DNA from: Spirodela intermedia
Lineage: Eukaryota > Streptophyta > Magnoliopsida > Alismatales > Araceae
Length of the DNA stretch: 64,000 nt
NCBI GenBank assembly: GCA_902729315.2
Contig: LR746269.1
Span: 7,848,231 to 7,912,230 of the forward strand
Reading direction: 5' to 3'
The notes under the pieces were generated by a model. It made no database searches, was not told the origin of the DNA, and saw nothing but the letters and a program-made list of their open reading frames with translations. Position 1 is the first letter of the stretch. Each line of letters starts with the position of its first letter. Below, in pieces: positions 1 through 12,300 of this stretch. Position numbers and translations under genes: made by a program.

Positions 1-92
1 GAAGCAGACCCAGCAAGCAGGTGAACATGGAGATGATGACGATGGTAGTAATTCATGACCGGCGGCAGGGCGGCGGTCAGGTGGCAGCACCT

Positions 93-3000
93 TTAGAGAA
101 TCCAGACAAAGTCAGGGGCATCACGCCGGGGGCCAGCGAGGGTCCTGTAAATGTAGAGCTTCTCGACGATGGTGTCGTCAGGCCAGGAGTCCGGCGATCC
201 GGGCCGCGTCTCCTCAATGACCTCCACACTGAGCTGCGGCATCTTGCGCGCCAGGGCCCTGCAGGCGCCAAGGGTCACCGAGCACGAGGACATCCAAAGG
301 GATCGCATTGTCTCCAGCTTGGCAGCATTGTCCAGCAGTGCCTTGTCTCCAAATGGGCAGTCCCTGATCTCCAGCTTCCTCAGCCGTGGGCAGCCGGAGA
401 GCACATGGTGCAGCCCTGCATCGCTCTCACCGGCAAATGCCACTGAGAGCATCTCCAGCTGTTGGGCGGCGCCATCAATTGCCTCGAAGAACTTGTCAGT
501 AAGCAGGCCCGACACCGAGAGCCGCCGCAGGCCATGGCAGGCTGCCACGACGGCGCCGAATCCGGCGTCCAGCGGCTGCAGGGTGACGTAATCGGGCACC
601 CTCGGCTCCATGATGCACAGCCTGAAGCGCACCAGGTTTGGCCGGTTGCATGCGATGGCCGCCAGCGCTGCGTTGGTCATCTGCCGGCAGAAGTAGAGCA
701 CCGACTGCAGCCGCGGGCAGCCCGCAGAGACCGCCACGAGCCCCCTCTCCGTGAGGGCGACCGGCGGCGCCTGGCCATACGGGTCGGAAGGGAAGACGCG
801 CAGGTCCTCCAGCTGCTTGCAGGACGAGGCGACTGCCTCCAGCCCGTCATCTTCAATGAGATCCATCACCTGCCGAGGCCACCTTCCCCATCAGATCAGC
901 GCCATTTCAAATCGGATATTCATCTACCTGAAGCAGAGAGAGCCATACCCATAGTTGTTGGAGATGCGTTGAGTGGCTGACGAGCTTGATGAGATCTGCG
1001 CTCTGCAGAGTAGCGTAGCTCAGATTGAGGCTCGTGAGGCGGTCGCAGATGGAGTGTATGGCGGTGAGGTAGGGGGGGACCCGGTCCCAATTCCCCGAGA
1101 GGATCTTCAGGCCTCTGCAGCTGGCGAAGGCCGACTCGAGCTTGAAGGAGGCATCGGCATGGGGGTCCACCAGGAACCTGCCTGTACCGAGGTCAGTGAG
1201 TCGGGGGGCCAGGTGGAGGATGCTGGCGAGCCTCTCGAGGGGCACTGCCTGGTTGAGCCTCAGAGTCTGAAGATTAGGGTTCCGGCTCAAGAGGCGCTCC
1301 AGCACGGACAGGTTAACTGGACCCTCCAGGCAGGCGATGCTGAGCGAGACCAGAGAGGTGGAGGACTCCGGAAAGTGGCTGAGCCAGTGCCCGCTCCAGT
1401 CCTCCACGTTATTCTCCTGTAGGTTGAGCTCCCGCAGGTGCCTGAATTGGGAACCAGGGGGAGCAGTAATGTTAGCAGAGGATGCAGAATGATCACAAGT
1501 AAGTAAAAATAAATAAATCTGTAAGGGTTTTAAAAATATATATATATATGAAACGAATAGATATCAACTATTTTGAGAACCCTTTTCAACCCACCCACAA
1601 TATATCTGTTTTCAAGATGGTTCAGACAGTCTTAGAACGAAGTTCTGGGGGCTGATAGCAGCATCTCACACATGATGATCAGAAAGAGAAAAGGAGAAGA
1701 ATAATGATCTAATAGTGGAAACCGAACTACAGAGGAGTTTGGCCAGATGAATGAAAAGCTAAGTCATTTCTGAGACTAGTGACTGCCCTTATCTTGTTCT
1801 TTGGGCCTTTATTGACTTTCTCTTCTTCTCAGTTCGTATCTGGTCTATTTGTCAAAGAACAGAGCCTTTGGCTCCTAAAAGATTGACCTGAAGTTCGAAC
1901 TTGCCTCTTCTTTTCTTTTTTCTTTTTTTATCAGAAGATCAGCAAATCTTCATTTCTCTGTCAACTGGAGCATTTGGAGATCTAAAACAGTAACCAAGTT
2001 GCTTAGGGCTAATGTGCAGCATATGTTTTTACTTTATATCCAATTCTCCCAGATAGGGTGGATCTGCTAATGTAGGGCAATCAATGCTCCTAAAGCTGAA
2101 AACAAAACTGCCATGGCACAAGAACTTGAAATAGGTACCGAAGTAGACGCAAAATTGCATCTGGGTGTGAAGATCAGCTCCACAAATAATTTACTCGCTT
2201 TATAAAGCAAAAATAATAATCTACCACCAGGATGACCCACAGATTCCACACATATAAACAAAAAGATTTTTGAAACTTCCAAATGCGTTTATCTGAACAG
2301 CTCTATTTTCCATTTCTTTCAAACCAAGTTTCACAGAAAGTGAGCTTCTAACCGTGTAAAAAAAAACTTTATAAACAAAAAGGTTTTTGAAACTTCCAAA
2401 TGCGTCTTTCTGAACAGCTCTATTTTCCATCTTTTTCAAACCAAGTTTCACAGAAAGTGAGATAAAAAAACTTTCATGTTACAGGAGTTAGCATCCAAAC
2501 CTAGAGCCTAATACCCCCCCACAGCCACAAAATGAGGTTATGGTAGATCCAAGGTTCAGCGAAGGATAGAATCACAGTCTGATGACCAACAAAAAGAAAA
2601 TATCGGAAGATACATTTGGTTGTCTACCATCCAAAGAGCATCTTATCATTGAAGTCCTCACTCGGACAGTAGAGATACTGCTTCCAGATTCCTCGTACAA
2701 CAGGAGAGACTCGTCACCAATCTCACTAGTGTTCGAGAATAGTACATCTGTTGCACAATAATCATTGGCTTCTATGGAACAATGAGCCAAGGACAAGATG
2801 GCTTTCAGTGAAATTAGTAAGTTGTCGAAAGTAGAACGAATAGAAACACAGGTAAATCAACAGCCCCCATCCAGGAAAAAGAAAGAGGAACAGCGATTGA
2901 TCCTGAATGTCGTCCAATGTGTAATGAATGCCAACACAGAGAAATCGACTGCAACCCTCCCGCTTTCCGATCGGAATGTGCAGGAGAAAAATAGCGAAAT

Positions 3001-3518
3001 TCTGGTGAAAAGGAGAGATAAAAGTCCTAAGGAGGGAAACAAAGACACCTGCAGTTGGCAGCGATGGCAGCAAGGCCGGCAGTGGAGAAACCCTCGCAGG
3101 TATTGAGGTCTAGGGCTCTGAAGTTGCGGAACGAGCGAGCAATCAGCTCCAAGCATTCATCCGTGACAACCATCCGCTTCATTCGGAGACCCTCCAGCAA
3201 GGGGCAGCCCTCCGCTAGGGCCGAGATCCATCCGAAGGCCCCGCCCCCCCAATCATCAGGAACCAGATTGAAATCCGCGAAATGCGGCTTCCCCTTGAGC
3301 GACACCCACCGCAGCCCCGGGAACCGTTCAATGGCCCTGCGGGGATCGACGGCATAACAGTTTCCCACGAAGATACTAGCACGGGAGAGCCGATCCAGCC
3401 GGTGCCATGCCCGGCAGACCAGCGAGATTGAGTTCCGATCCACGTCGTCGGTGACGAAAGAGAACACATACTCCCACACCTCGTCGGGGAACGCCGCCAC
3501 GGACCCCATCGCCACCAT
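93..3518 (-). CDS. TIR1: TIR1/AFB auxin receptor F-box protein
   Basis: F-box, leucine-rich-repeat subunit of the SCF-TIR1/AFB ubiquitin ligase. In this family auxin glues Aux/IAA repressors to the receptor in the nucleus for degradation. Exons on the minus strand are 3518-3049, 1441-949 and 869-93; phases agree and give 579 residues, against about 575-594 for the family. The F-box is at the N-terminus ([13 protein letters not shown], then [12 protein letters not shown]), followed by [13 protein letters not shown] and MKRMVVTDE. The auxin-pocket segments [17 protein letters not shown] and EMLSVAFAG are intact. [15 protein letters not shown] and [10 protein letters not shown] place it closer to TIR1/AFB1 than to AFB2/3 (inference). 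The first ATG after the 5'UTR microsatellite is at 3518; a second in-frame ATG at 3509 would give 576 residues. An in-frame ATG at 3677 would translate the (CT)n tract and was not used. The last exon carries a miR393-complementary site. Confidence 0.95.
293..313 (-). promoter_or_regulatory. miR393 target site in TIR1 last exon
   Basis: The plus strand at 293-310 reads TCCAAAGGGATCGCATTG, identical to the first 18 nucleotides of plant miR393. The TIR1 transcript (minus strand) is therefore perfectly complementary to miR393 positions 1-18, including the seed and the cleavage site between positions 10 and 11. The remaining 3' positions mismatch. The site lies in the coding exon, as in TIR1/AFB2/AFB3 of other plants (known biology). 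Confidence 0.9.
1442..3048 (-). other. TIR1 intron 1 with a 91-bp direct repeat
   Basis: A 1.6-kb intron between the F-box exon and the first LRR exon. The donor is AG|GTGTCT and the acceptor ATTCAG|G. It holds two near-identical 91-bp copies, 2254-2344 and 2371-2461, separated by 26 bp, and is otherwise AT-rich with no coding signal. Confidence 0.85.
2254..2461. repeat. 91-bp direct repeat, two copies
   Basis: Copies at 2254-2344 and 2371-2461 begin ATAAACAAAAAG and end CACAGAAAGTGAG and differ at only a few positions. The start-to-start offset is 117 bp. Confidence 0.9.
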
Positions 3519-3563
3519 TGCCCCCTCCTCCCCCGAGAGCTTCCAGCTCCCGCACCCACAGAT

Positions 3564-3596
<33 letters not shown>

Positions 3597-3612
3597 AAGA
3601 GAGAGAGAGAAG
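3564..3612. repeat. (GA)n microsatellite in TIR1 5'UTR
   Basis: An interrupted GA tract just upstream of the TIR1 start codon, read as (CT)n in the transcript. CT-rich tracts near plant start sites are common and can bind BBR/BPC GAGA factors; function here is not shown. Confidence 0.85.
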
Positions 3613-4247
3613 ATAAGGTACCTTAGAGGTCGCTGGTGGAGGGGGGGGTGTCCTAGGGGAGAACTCCCAGGTCTCATTCAACAATGGGTAAATCTCCACC
3701 GTTCATTCTTCATCAGAATATTTGAACCGCTGGAAAGGAATGGCCCATCGGGGAGGAGACATGGACCAGTGAATCAACGCCGGAAATCACCGACAAATGA
3801 AACTTTCGCTCACTAGTCCGGCATAATCTCCTCCACTTTATTTTACACTTAATAGAACTCATTTTGCGTATTTACCCAAAAACAGTGTAAACAAAAACTG
3901 AACTGAATTTGTCCGACTCAGGGGTCAAAAGATAAGATCTAAAATTTCCAAGGATGTTTTGTATAAAGACGAGAGGACGATCGGACGCCCATGCTGCTCC
4001 CACGTTCAACGATGGGCCCCGGGGATGCGGTCTTATCGACGCCCATATAATAAATATTAAACTTAATAATTACTAATCATTTTAATTATTAAAATAATAA
4101 ATATTTGATTTGAGATGATATCATAGAACGGCGGTCAAAGATGACTAGTACAGTCGCCCCACCCGTACTCCAGAGAGAATGGGTCCACCATTGTAAAAGC
4201 TACCATCGATCCGACGGTCAGGATTTTAATCGTGGGGATCTGTGTTT

Positions 4248-4362
4248 TGACGTCATATGTAGGAGGAGGCGGTAAGTGAGGTCATCATTCCGGCGCCGGC
4301 TTTTCTGTACCGCCGCGCCGCTTTCCGGCGGACGGCGGGGAGTGACGGCGGAGGTGACGTCA
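4248..4362. promoter_or_regulatory. Two TGACGTCA bZIP-type palindromes
   Basis: Perfect TGACGTCA at 4248-4255 and 4355-4362, upstream of TIR1. TGACG/C-box sites are bound by TGA and other bZIP factors in plants; use here is inferred only. Confidence 0.4.
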
Positions 4363-4473
4363 GCGGTTCCCCCCCCCCTCCCCCCCGGGGCGGGAAGGGT
4401 GGTCGCCGATGGAGACAAAAAGGTCCGGCGGCGTGGGACACGATGCGCGTGCTCCTGTCCGGAGGTGGCACGG

Positions 4474-4474
4474 T

Positions 4475-4508
<34 letters not shown>

Positions 4509-4871
4509 AGGGAGAGGTAGATATTGTCCAAGAGAGGGAAAGTTTTCAAGAGTGAGAAAGAGGTGAAGCTTTCGGTAGTGAGATTAAGGCATGATTAGGA
4601 AGAGAGAGAGACATGGAGTTTCAAACGGAGGAACTCTTCCGGGAGGGGCATTTCTGAAATGAGAGTGAGGAGAGTTTGGCAGTGTTGAAGAGTTTTCAAG
4701 AGTGAGAAACAGAGGGTGTGTCCGTAAATGAGAGACAGAGAGACATAAAGAGCGACAAAAAGAGTGAGACTTAAGTGGAGAGAGAGAAGAGAGAAAGAGG
4801 GATAGTGTTCAGTTATCATCGGTGGCATAGAGTGAGAGAGAGTGGGTGCGCCTGTAAATGAGAGAGAGAAT

Positions 4872-4907
<36 letters not shown>

Positions 4908-5061
4908 GGTGCAACATCAGCATCAACCACCGCGTGACAGGCCGGCCATGGCGAACGGCAGGTGAGACTGGCCGGCGTCCCTTCTTTGAAGGGTAATGCT
5001 TCTTATCGGAGAGACTGGTTCCCTATATATATGAGTTGCCTTCTGTTCGCCTCCTTAACCC

Positions 5062-5097
<36 letters not shown>

Positions 5098-5735
5098 CTC
5101 TCGCTCGCTCGCTCGCTCGCTGGTGGAGTCAGGGAAAGGAAGGGAGAGTGGGAATGGGGCCAGGAGGTCCCCCAGGTTGGGGCCCAGGGCCGGGAGGGCC
5201 GCCACCTTCTCTCTGCGGCTGCTTCCATGGATGGTAGGTCAACCTCCCGCTTGCTGAAACCCTAGAATGCTTGCTTGCGTAATTAACATGTACTTTTCTG
5301 CATTTTATTACGTCACCAACCTCGGCCCTTCATGGATCCGGAAAACCCAACAGGTAGAGAGAGAGAGAGAGAGAAAGGGGGGGGGAGAGAGAGTCTGAAA
5401 ACTACAACTGCACCAGTGAACACGAGACAGGGAGCGACCAGCCGACGGTGAGAAACAGAGAGAGAGAGAGAGAGAGCTTATACTACACTAATAAACCATA
5501 GAGAGAGGGGGGAGTAGAGAGAGAACGACAACTGCTCCTATAAACGAGAGAGGGACAAAGGATGCGAGAGAATTTCTTTCCACTGATAAACCACAAGGGG
5601 ACGGGGAGAGAAAGAGAGAGAGCACTACGACTGCATACGTAAGTCAGAAAGAGAGGGAGAGAGAGAGAGAAACAAAGAGCTCTACAGCTGCATCACATAT
5701 AAGCCGCAGAGAGAGGAGAGAGACAAGGCACAGAG
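4474..5735. repeat. GA/CT-rich microsatellite mosaic
   Basis: Repeated GA runs (4474-4515, 4864-4905, several at 5357-5735), one CT run (about 5066-5095) and a CGCT run (about 5102-5121). They alternate with short degenerate unique segments resembling each other, such as ACTACAACTGC, GTAAATGAGAGA and CTACAGCTGCAT, suggesting an expanded, diverged minisatellite with units of roughly 60-100 bp. Confidence 0.65.
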
Positions 5736-6328
5736 GAATGAGACCTCCATCAGTCCTGACCGCGGTGTTCCCACTGCAGCCTCTACTTCCTCTGTTGCTG
5801 CTGCATCTTCCAGGCCTGCTGCAGCTTCCTGTTCGGCGGACCTCCTGGGCCTCCCCGCTAGATCAAGCTACTCTCTGCCGAACCAAGAAGACTCTTCGAA
5901 ACCCTACACAACAACGTAGACGAAGAAGATGATGAAGAAGAAGCCGATCTCTCTTCATGGGCTGCTCCCTTCAGATCCCATGCTCCCTATGGATAGAAGG
6001 GTGTACGTATAAACGGAGGCTACAAGTTGATGGCTCTCTAATGTCGATCTAAGGCTTGTATTCACCATTATAAATCTGATTAGCCTAATCCTCCCACGAA
6101 AATTTACCTATGTTCAGAAATTTCACCGAAGAATTAATACCTCGGGCCCGGAACGAAGCCCCAATCCGGAAGACTCGGGACCAGACCGAGCGAAGCCCCA
6201 ACCCGAAACAAAACCCTTGCCAGTAAAGGCCTTCTATCCCCACCCCATCTTGACCGAATATAGATCTGTGTCCATCTAGCTTCAAAGCCCATAAAGTGTT
6301 GACTTATTCCCATCTCCCCACCCCCTCT

Positions 6329-6375
<47 letters not shown>

Positions 6376-6433
6376 ATATATATATATGTATATATATTCA
6401 TCTGTATCCACAAATCATAATGTGTATAATTTG

Positions 6434-6580
6434 AATAAATATGAAAATGTGAATAATTCGGTCAAATGAGACCAAAGTGGAGAATAATGAAACCCATCAA
6501 GTTTAGTTTAAATAAATATGGAAATGTGAATAATTCGATCAAATGAGGCCAAAGAATAATGAAACCCATCAAATTTAAAG
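6434..6580. repeat. 77-bp tandem duplication
   Basis: Two adjacent copies beginning AATAAATATG at 6434 and 6511 share the order AATGTGAATAATTCG, TCAAATGAG and AATAATGAAACCCATCAA. Confidence 0.8.
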
Positions 6581-6879
6581 CCATACTTCATTGGGGGTCT
6601 AGCCGTATGTTTGGGCCCCTGAGGTTGGCCTACGCTGTCGGCAAGCTTATCCACCTGTGGTTTTGTATACAAATATATTTCGGACATAAGTAAAATATTG
6701 GTTAAGGTAAGGGAATAAATTCCCGTTACGTGGGGAACAAGTGCATGGGTACTTTTGCAAATGTGCATTATTAGAAGGACTTTATTTATAATTTGCGATC
6801 CGATCACGACAACGGCGTGAAACATTGTTAACGAGCTGGACCGCCCAGATCTTGCCACGTCAATTTCTCGGCCATTCGA

Positions 6880-6997
6880 TGACGTCACATATACCCTGAT
6901 GTCCACAGATGCGGACACCTGGCAGATCAGTTTCTTGTGCCTTGGGCCACCAGATGGTGCCACGTTTATTTCGGGAAGCTCGCCAATGATGACGTCA
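6880..6997. promoter_or_regulatory. Two TGACGTCA palindromes with CACGT cores
   Basis: TGACGTCA at 6880-6887 and 6990-6997. Nearby GCCACGT cores lie at about 6855, 6959 and 7081. This resembles a bZIP/ABRE-type cluster, but it is 2.3-2.4 kb upstream of the NHX start codon. Confidence 0.4.
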
Positions 6998-9300
6998 TTG
7001 CCAACTCCCAGATTCACATACCTGGTTAGAAGTTCATGGGGCCCGCCTTGACCGCCAAGATCTTGCCAGCTCGACACGGCGCCACGTCGTCGTTGATGGC
7101 AGGGGATGACGGGGCGGGTCCCAGCTGAGGAATCTACCCCGGATGGAGACCGCCACCGTGTATCAGATAGACGTAAGGTAATTAGGTAATAATTTATTAT
7201 TTATAGAAACATAACTCATGATTATTGGTGAAAATCCTGTTTTGCAAATACTCTTTCTCACGGATATTTTTTAGTAATATTCAGGGCCAATATTTATGTG
7301 AATTCATCAATAACCTATTTTTTAAAAATCAGAAAAAAAATCGAATAATTCCCCCTTTTTTCCCATCTCCCATCTCTCTCTCATAACCGGGAAGTCCACG
7401 TGGACAGCTGTCCCCCATCCTGAGGGCCTCGGGTCTCGTATAATTTAAGTAAAACCCCATAAATATCTTGAATTGCATATTTATTTTAGTATATAAGTTA
7501 ATTTCTACTTCACGACAAATGGGGATGCCTATAATGCCTCACGTGCGATCAGAATCTGAGTCACGTGTTGTCAGATCGCATCTTTCGGCGCATGCAGGTA
7601 CCTCTGTCGTCCTCAAAATTATTATTATTATTATTTCCCCTCTAAATATCTTAAAACTTCTTATTTTATAATGTTTTCTGAATATAATATATATGATTTA
7701 ATTAATTAACCATGTCTAGCTTCATCTAATCAAAATCAAGGTCTTAGCTAGATCATATAAAGTTTAAAATTTTTCATGTTGAACTAGTCTACGAAAATAT
7801 TTTTTATTTTTATTAATAAAATCAAGAAGGTCAGAGATTAATACTTGGGTTAAATATATACTATGCTGGAAATACATGTTCTAAATTCATAAAATAATAA
7901 GAGAGATAATTAAAAAATTATATAAATGATATGACAATGATTAGGTAGGATTAAATTATTTAATATTTTAGTCATGAAAATAATATCCTTGGATTTATCT
8001 GACTATGAAAATGCATTTTATATGCGAATATAAAATATAAGATTATGTTCTGATGTCCGTAATCAATCTCATGAAACTTATTTCTTTTGTTGCAATTATT
8101 TAAAACGAGGAGCCTCGTGGAATGTATGTGACGATGGATTTATTTTTCTAAAATAAAAATTTCAATTATCTATAGATAAAAATATAATATTTTAGTTTTA
8201 GATGGGCTCCAATGGGTGAAATTTTTAATCACTTTATAATATAAAATTGTGTTTAAAAAATAAAGGTAAGTAAATGACTCAAGAATGGCTTTCATGGCGC
8301 TCCACGCTGGCATTTCTCTCTCTTCTTGCCCACCTGAAGTACCACGCGGGCGGATGACCTTGCAGTCTCCATCAAGAGAAATGCTGAGTTGGAACAAAAT
8401 CGATTTACTTCGTGGTATATTATTTATTAGACAAATAAAAAAATGTAAGAGGATAAGTAATCAGAGGCTGCGTGGTCTCAGACCCGTCACGTGATTAACG
8501 AACTTCGGTGACCAGACCGCGCTCCCACCTGTACGGGTGTTCTCTCGGAACACCACGTTCCCGCGCCCCTGGTGGGGTAAAAGGGCGGTGAGATTCAATC
8601 GGTGACGAGAAAACGGTGGTCGTTATCATTGATGGGTGAAAAAAAGGGGGAAATAATAATCACGCAATAAATCGGTTTACGGGAAATAATGAAAATGATT
8701 TTCTATTGGTACGAGGTAGGGGGTGATTTGAAATTATTTAGGGGTGATTATCCAATTAGAGATGTGTAGGAGGTTGATATGCCATTTAACGGCCGTAATG
8801 ATCTGGCTTCTGAGGCAATTCACCGTCCTCGTCTCCAGCGCTGTTCAGATCAAATCGGCGGGATCTTCCGCCGGCCGGCCGCCGCAACGGCTGCTTCTTC
8901 GCCGTCGTCTTCGCCGGCAGAATCATCACGCTGCAGCCGTTGTGTCCTCTGGTGTCTGTCGTTCTTCCCCCGTGTACAGTGATGAGTGTCTGGATCTCCG
9001 TACCCCCGTAAATTCGCATGTATTTGTAATTTTCCCGGGAGATTATTCAGGCGTGCTGCGGAGGACGATGTTCTAGGGCTGGGGAGGGCAATTATTCGCG
9101 TTTCCATTGGTGCTGTTGGAAATCTTGCGGGAGAGTAGTTTCAGAGGACGGGTCTGGGTGGATTCTGAGCCTGGGGGAGTGTTATCCTCCGAAAGGGCAG
9201 CGAAGAGACATAGCTTGGTTGCACTTGCCGTCGTATCAGCATCTGGTTTGGCATACGTGCTCCGCGAGGTTTGATTTTGTGTCCAGAACACAGCAAAAAT

Positions 9301-12300
9301 ATGGTTCTAGGTCCGGCGGTGACGACGGCTTTGATGAAGATGGGGTCGACGGCCACGTCTGACTACGCCTCCGTCGTCTCCATCAACCTCTTTGTCACTC
9401 TACTATGCGCTTGCATCGTCATTGGCCACCTGCTCGAGGAGAACCGCTGGATGAACGAGTCCATCACAGCTCTTATCATCGTCAGTTCAAACTCCTTCTC
9501 GCCTTCATCATGCATTCTCTAGTTTCTTCAGCTTGGTTCCTTCTTTGCAGAGGAATGCAGTCGATGTCGGATCTTTGACGCTTAAATCAATCTCTCTCTC
9601 TCTCTCTCTCTCCTCCCATCCTCACTGTGTGTATGTGTGTGTGTACAAATGCAGGGGCTCTGTACTGGAATGGTAATTCTGTTGACTACTAAGGGAAAAA
9701 GTTCCCACATTCTCGTTTTTAGCGAGGACCTCTTCTTCATCTATCTCCTTCCGCCTATTATATTCAATGCCGGGTAAGCAGTGTTTTTGATGTTTTCCGC
9801 GATGTTGCTCATTCTTGCTCATCTCTTCAGACTACATGATTGCATTGTACGTTCTCTGTCTTCATTATGTCCCATAAATCAAACACATAAAAGTGAAAAT
9901 TTGCATCTTTTTTCTCTTGCCTCTGTGTAGATGGATCTGGACTCAGTTTGGTGAACTTTATTTGTCAAGTCTTAATGTGATATTTACTGTCTATTTTGTG
10001 AACTGGTAATTGAGAAGCTGTGTTGGGCTGGATTAGGGGGTCCGTAGGTAGATATGAAGGCATTTTCTTCTTCCTGGTTTATGAGGGATTCATATCTTGA
10101 GATCTTTACGAAAGCTGATGAAGAAATTCTGTCTTACCATTGGTTTGACATAATAGTTTCATGTTGTAGGATGCGAGCATAATAGTTTGCCAGGTTTTAC
10201 TGGGGAATTCTTAACGAGACTCTCGAGAGCGATTCTTAGTAAACCCTTTTTTGTTTCTTCTAGGTAATCAGGTACACATGATATTTATGCTGGAACATCT
10301 GTAAAGATATGAAAATTTGACGTTCATTACAATGCTATAAGTGCTGAGATCTATTTATAGGCAAGATTTTTCGGATGTTACTGAATTACGTTATGAAATA
10401 CAGAACACCAGTAACCTTGTCTCTGCAGTGCTATTATTTATACATAAAAAAAGACGCCTGAATTCCTTATTTCCACCATTTCTTCCTTTGTAACTTTTCC
10501 TTTCTTTATTATTATTTTAATTTTACTCTTCTTTTTGATAGTGAGGAAGCATCAGTTGCATGATCAACCCATTTATACGATTTTGGAATGCATACCAGGT
10601 GTTGCATCAATTCTCCAAAGCTTAGATCAAAGCTTTTGAAATATTTCTCCATTTGTCAGGAAAAGATGCTGTCTTTTCTGTTATATTTCTTGGCGAAAAT
10701 AAAACCCGAAGCTGCGTAATAGGGCTGCCTTTAGAATCTTTAGGGTAGGATATAAAGGTTAGGAGATGATCCAAATGTCATATTTGGAAGATTCGTATTG
10801 TAGTATAAATTTAAGGACATAAATTATTCGCTATTAAGGGGTCTTTTTTTCATCCTGTCTGCACAACAACTCTTGGGTGTGTTTATGCTCGTCATGCATT
10901 CTAACATTGCCAAAACCTAAAATTTTGAGGAAAAAGTTCAATTAAAACATCTTGTAAAATGTTAGTTCTTGCCATTAATTGGTCGATTAAAGAGCTTTGT
11001 AATGAAATTTCTTTCATCATTTTGTTTGATAACTCCATTTTGGTGAGTCAATCCTGTACTATAACATCTCTCACTCTCCCTTTCTTCAAACAACCCTTCC
11101 CAGTTAAGACATCTTGTAAACTGTTAGTTATTGCCATCAATTGGTCGACTAAAGTGCTTTGTAATGAAATTTCTTTCATCATTTTGTTTGATAACTCCAT
11201 TTTGGTGAGTCAATCATGTACTATAACATCTCTCGCTCTCCCTTTCTCCAAACAACCCTTCCCAGTTAATTAGCTATTATATCGCTGATTTCACTTCAGA
11301 CTATTTGATGTGGTTATGTTCCTTTAGTTTAATTAAGTTTGATTGACTATTTTTGTCAACAGATGAAAGTTCTTATCATGGTTTTCTAATATTTCAAATT
11401 TCAGGTTCCAGGTCAAAAAGAAACAATTTTTCCGCAACTTCATGACAATCATGCTTTTTGGGGCTATTGGCACATTGATTTCCTTTGTCATCATTTCGCT
11501 AGGTAATGTCTTAATCTATGGTTTACCTGGCATGTTTTAGATGCTATGTGATCTTTTTTAGTTTTGATCGTACCTCAGAATCTAAGGCTCTTTTTTTTTG
11601 AGTTCCATTTTGGTATCACATTAATTTTTTGTATTGTTTTCTTCGCTATGATATGCAACTTTGTCTTATTTGTATCTGAAAAAGGAGTGAGGATAAATTA
11701 AAATGCTACCTTTACTTCCATATGAAGATGTGTTAACTAGATGAAAAATCCTAACAATGAGGTTTGTCACAATGATGGAATGCATCATGAATATGACAGA
11801 CTGCTATGCAACTTTTAGTTTGTGCCCTTGTTGCAAACATTTATGATCTGTGTTCGAGTCACTCTTCATTGTCTCCGTATTTATTTATCTGCTAATTGAT
11901 GGTGGATTTTCTTTCTGCATTTGATATCCTTTTGTACATTTTGACCTGAATCTTCTGTCTGTTTTCCTCGTGGTGTTACTTCAAACAAGTTTGGATGTTG
12001 CATTTAGAGAAATAATTGTGGAGAGATGACTGCGTACGAACATATGCCAAAATAACCATGACTGTCAATATTTGAGAATGAAACTGACTATTTGGTTTTT
12101 AATTCATAAGAATATTTTCCAATATAAGAACTGGTAGTGATAATTTCAGCTGTTTTCAATTCGATAACTATTGATCTCCACGTTTTCTTATTAGATCATC
12201 ACGTGCATCTAGCTCCTCCATTATCATAATATTATCATTATGATGCTATTATTGGCTCTTAATTGACTTGGAAAAGTTTCCATCACTCGTAGTCTACTAA

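Larger units (their letters stand above)
3678..9300. other. Divergent TIR1-NHX spacer, 5.6 kb
   Basis: No gene recognised. It holds GA/CT microsatellite mosaics (4474-5735), an AT-rich stretch around 7200-8300, four TGACGTCA palindromes, a 77-bp tandem duplication near 6430-6580 and a GC-richer stretch at about 8820-9300, probably the NHX 5'UTR and promoter. ORFs here are low complexity or lack family resemblance. Confidence 0.6.

Noticed and set aside
3376-3816. ORFs over the TIR1 first exon on both strands
   Set aside because: Shadows of the F-box exon and of the GA microsatellite.
5738-5932. 64-codon plus ORF with a hydrophobic start
   Set aside because: Tempting as a secreted peptide, but it lies in the repeat mosaic, ends in a poly-Arg run from GAAGAAG repeats and has no supporting context.
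6508-7077. 189-codon minus-strand ORF in the TIR1-NHX spacer
   Set aside because: No family resemblance, mixed composition, and it crosses the CACGT/TGACGTCA cluster and the 77-bp duplication; probably chance.
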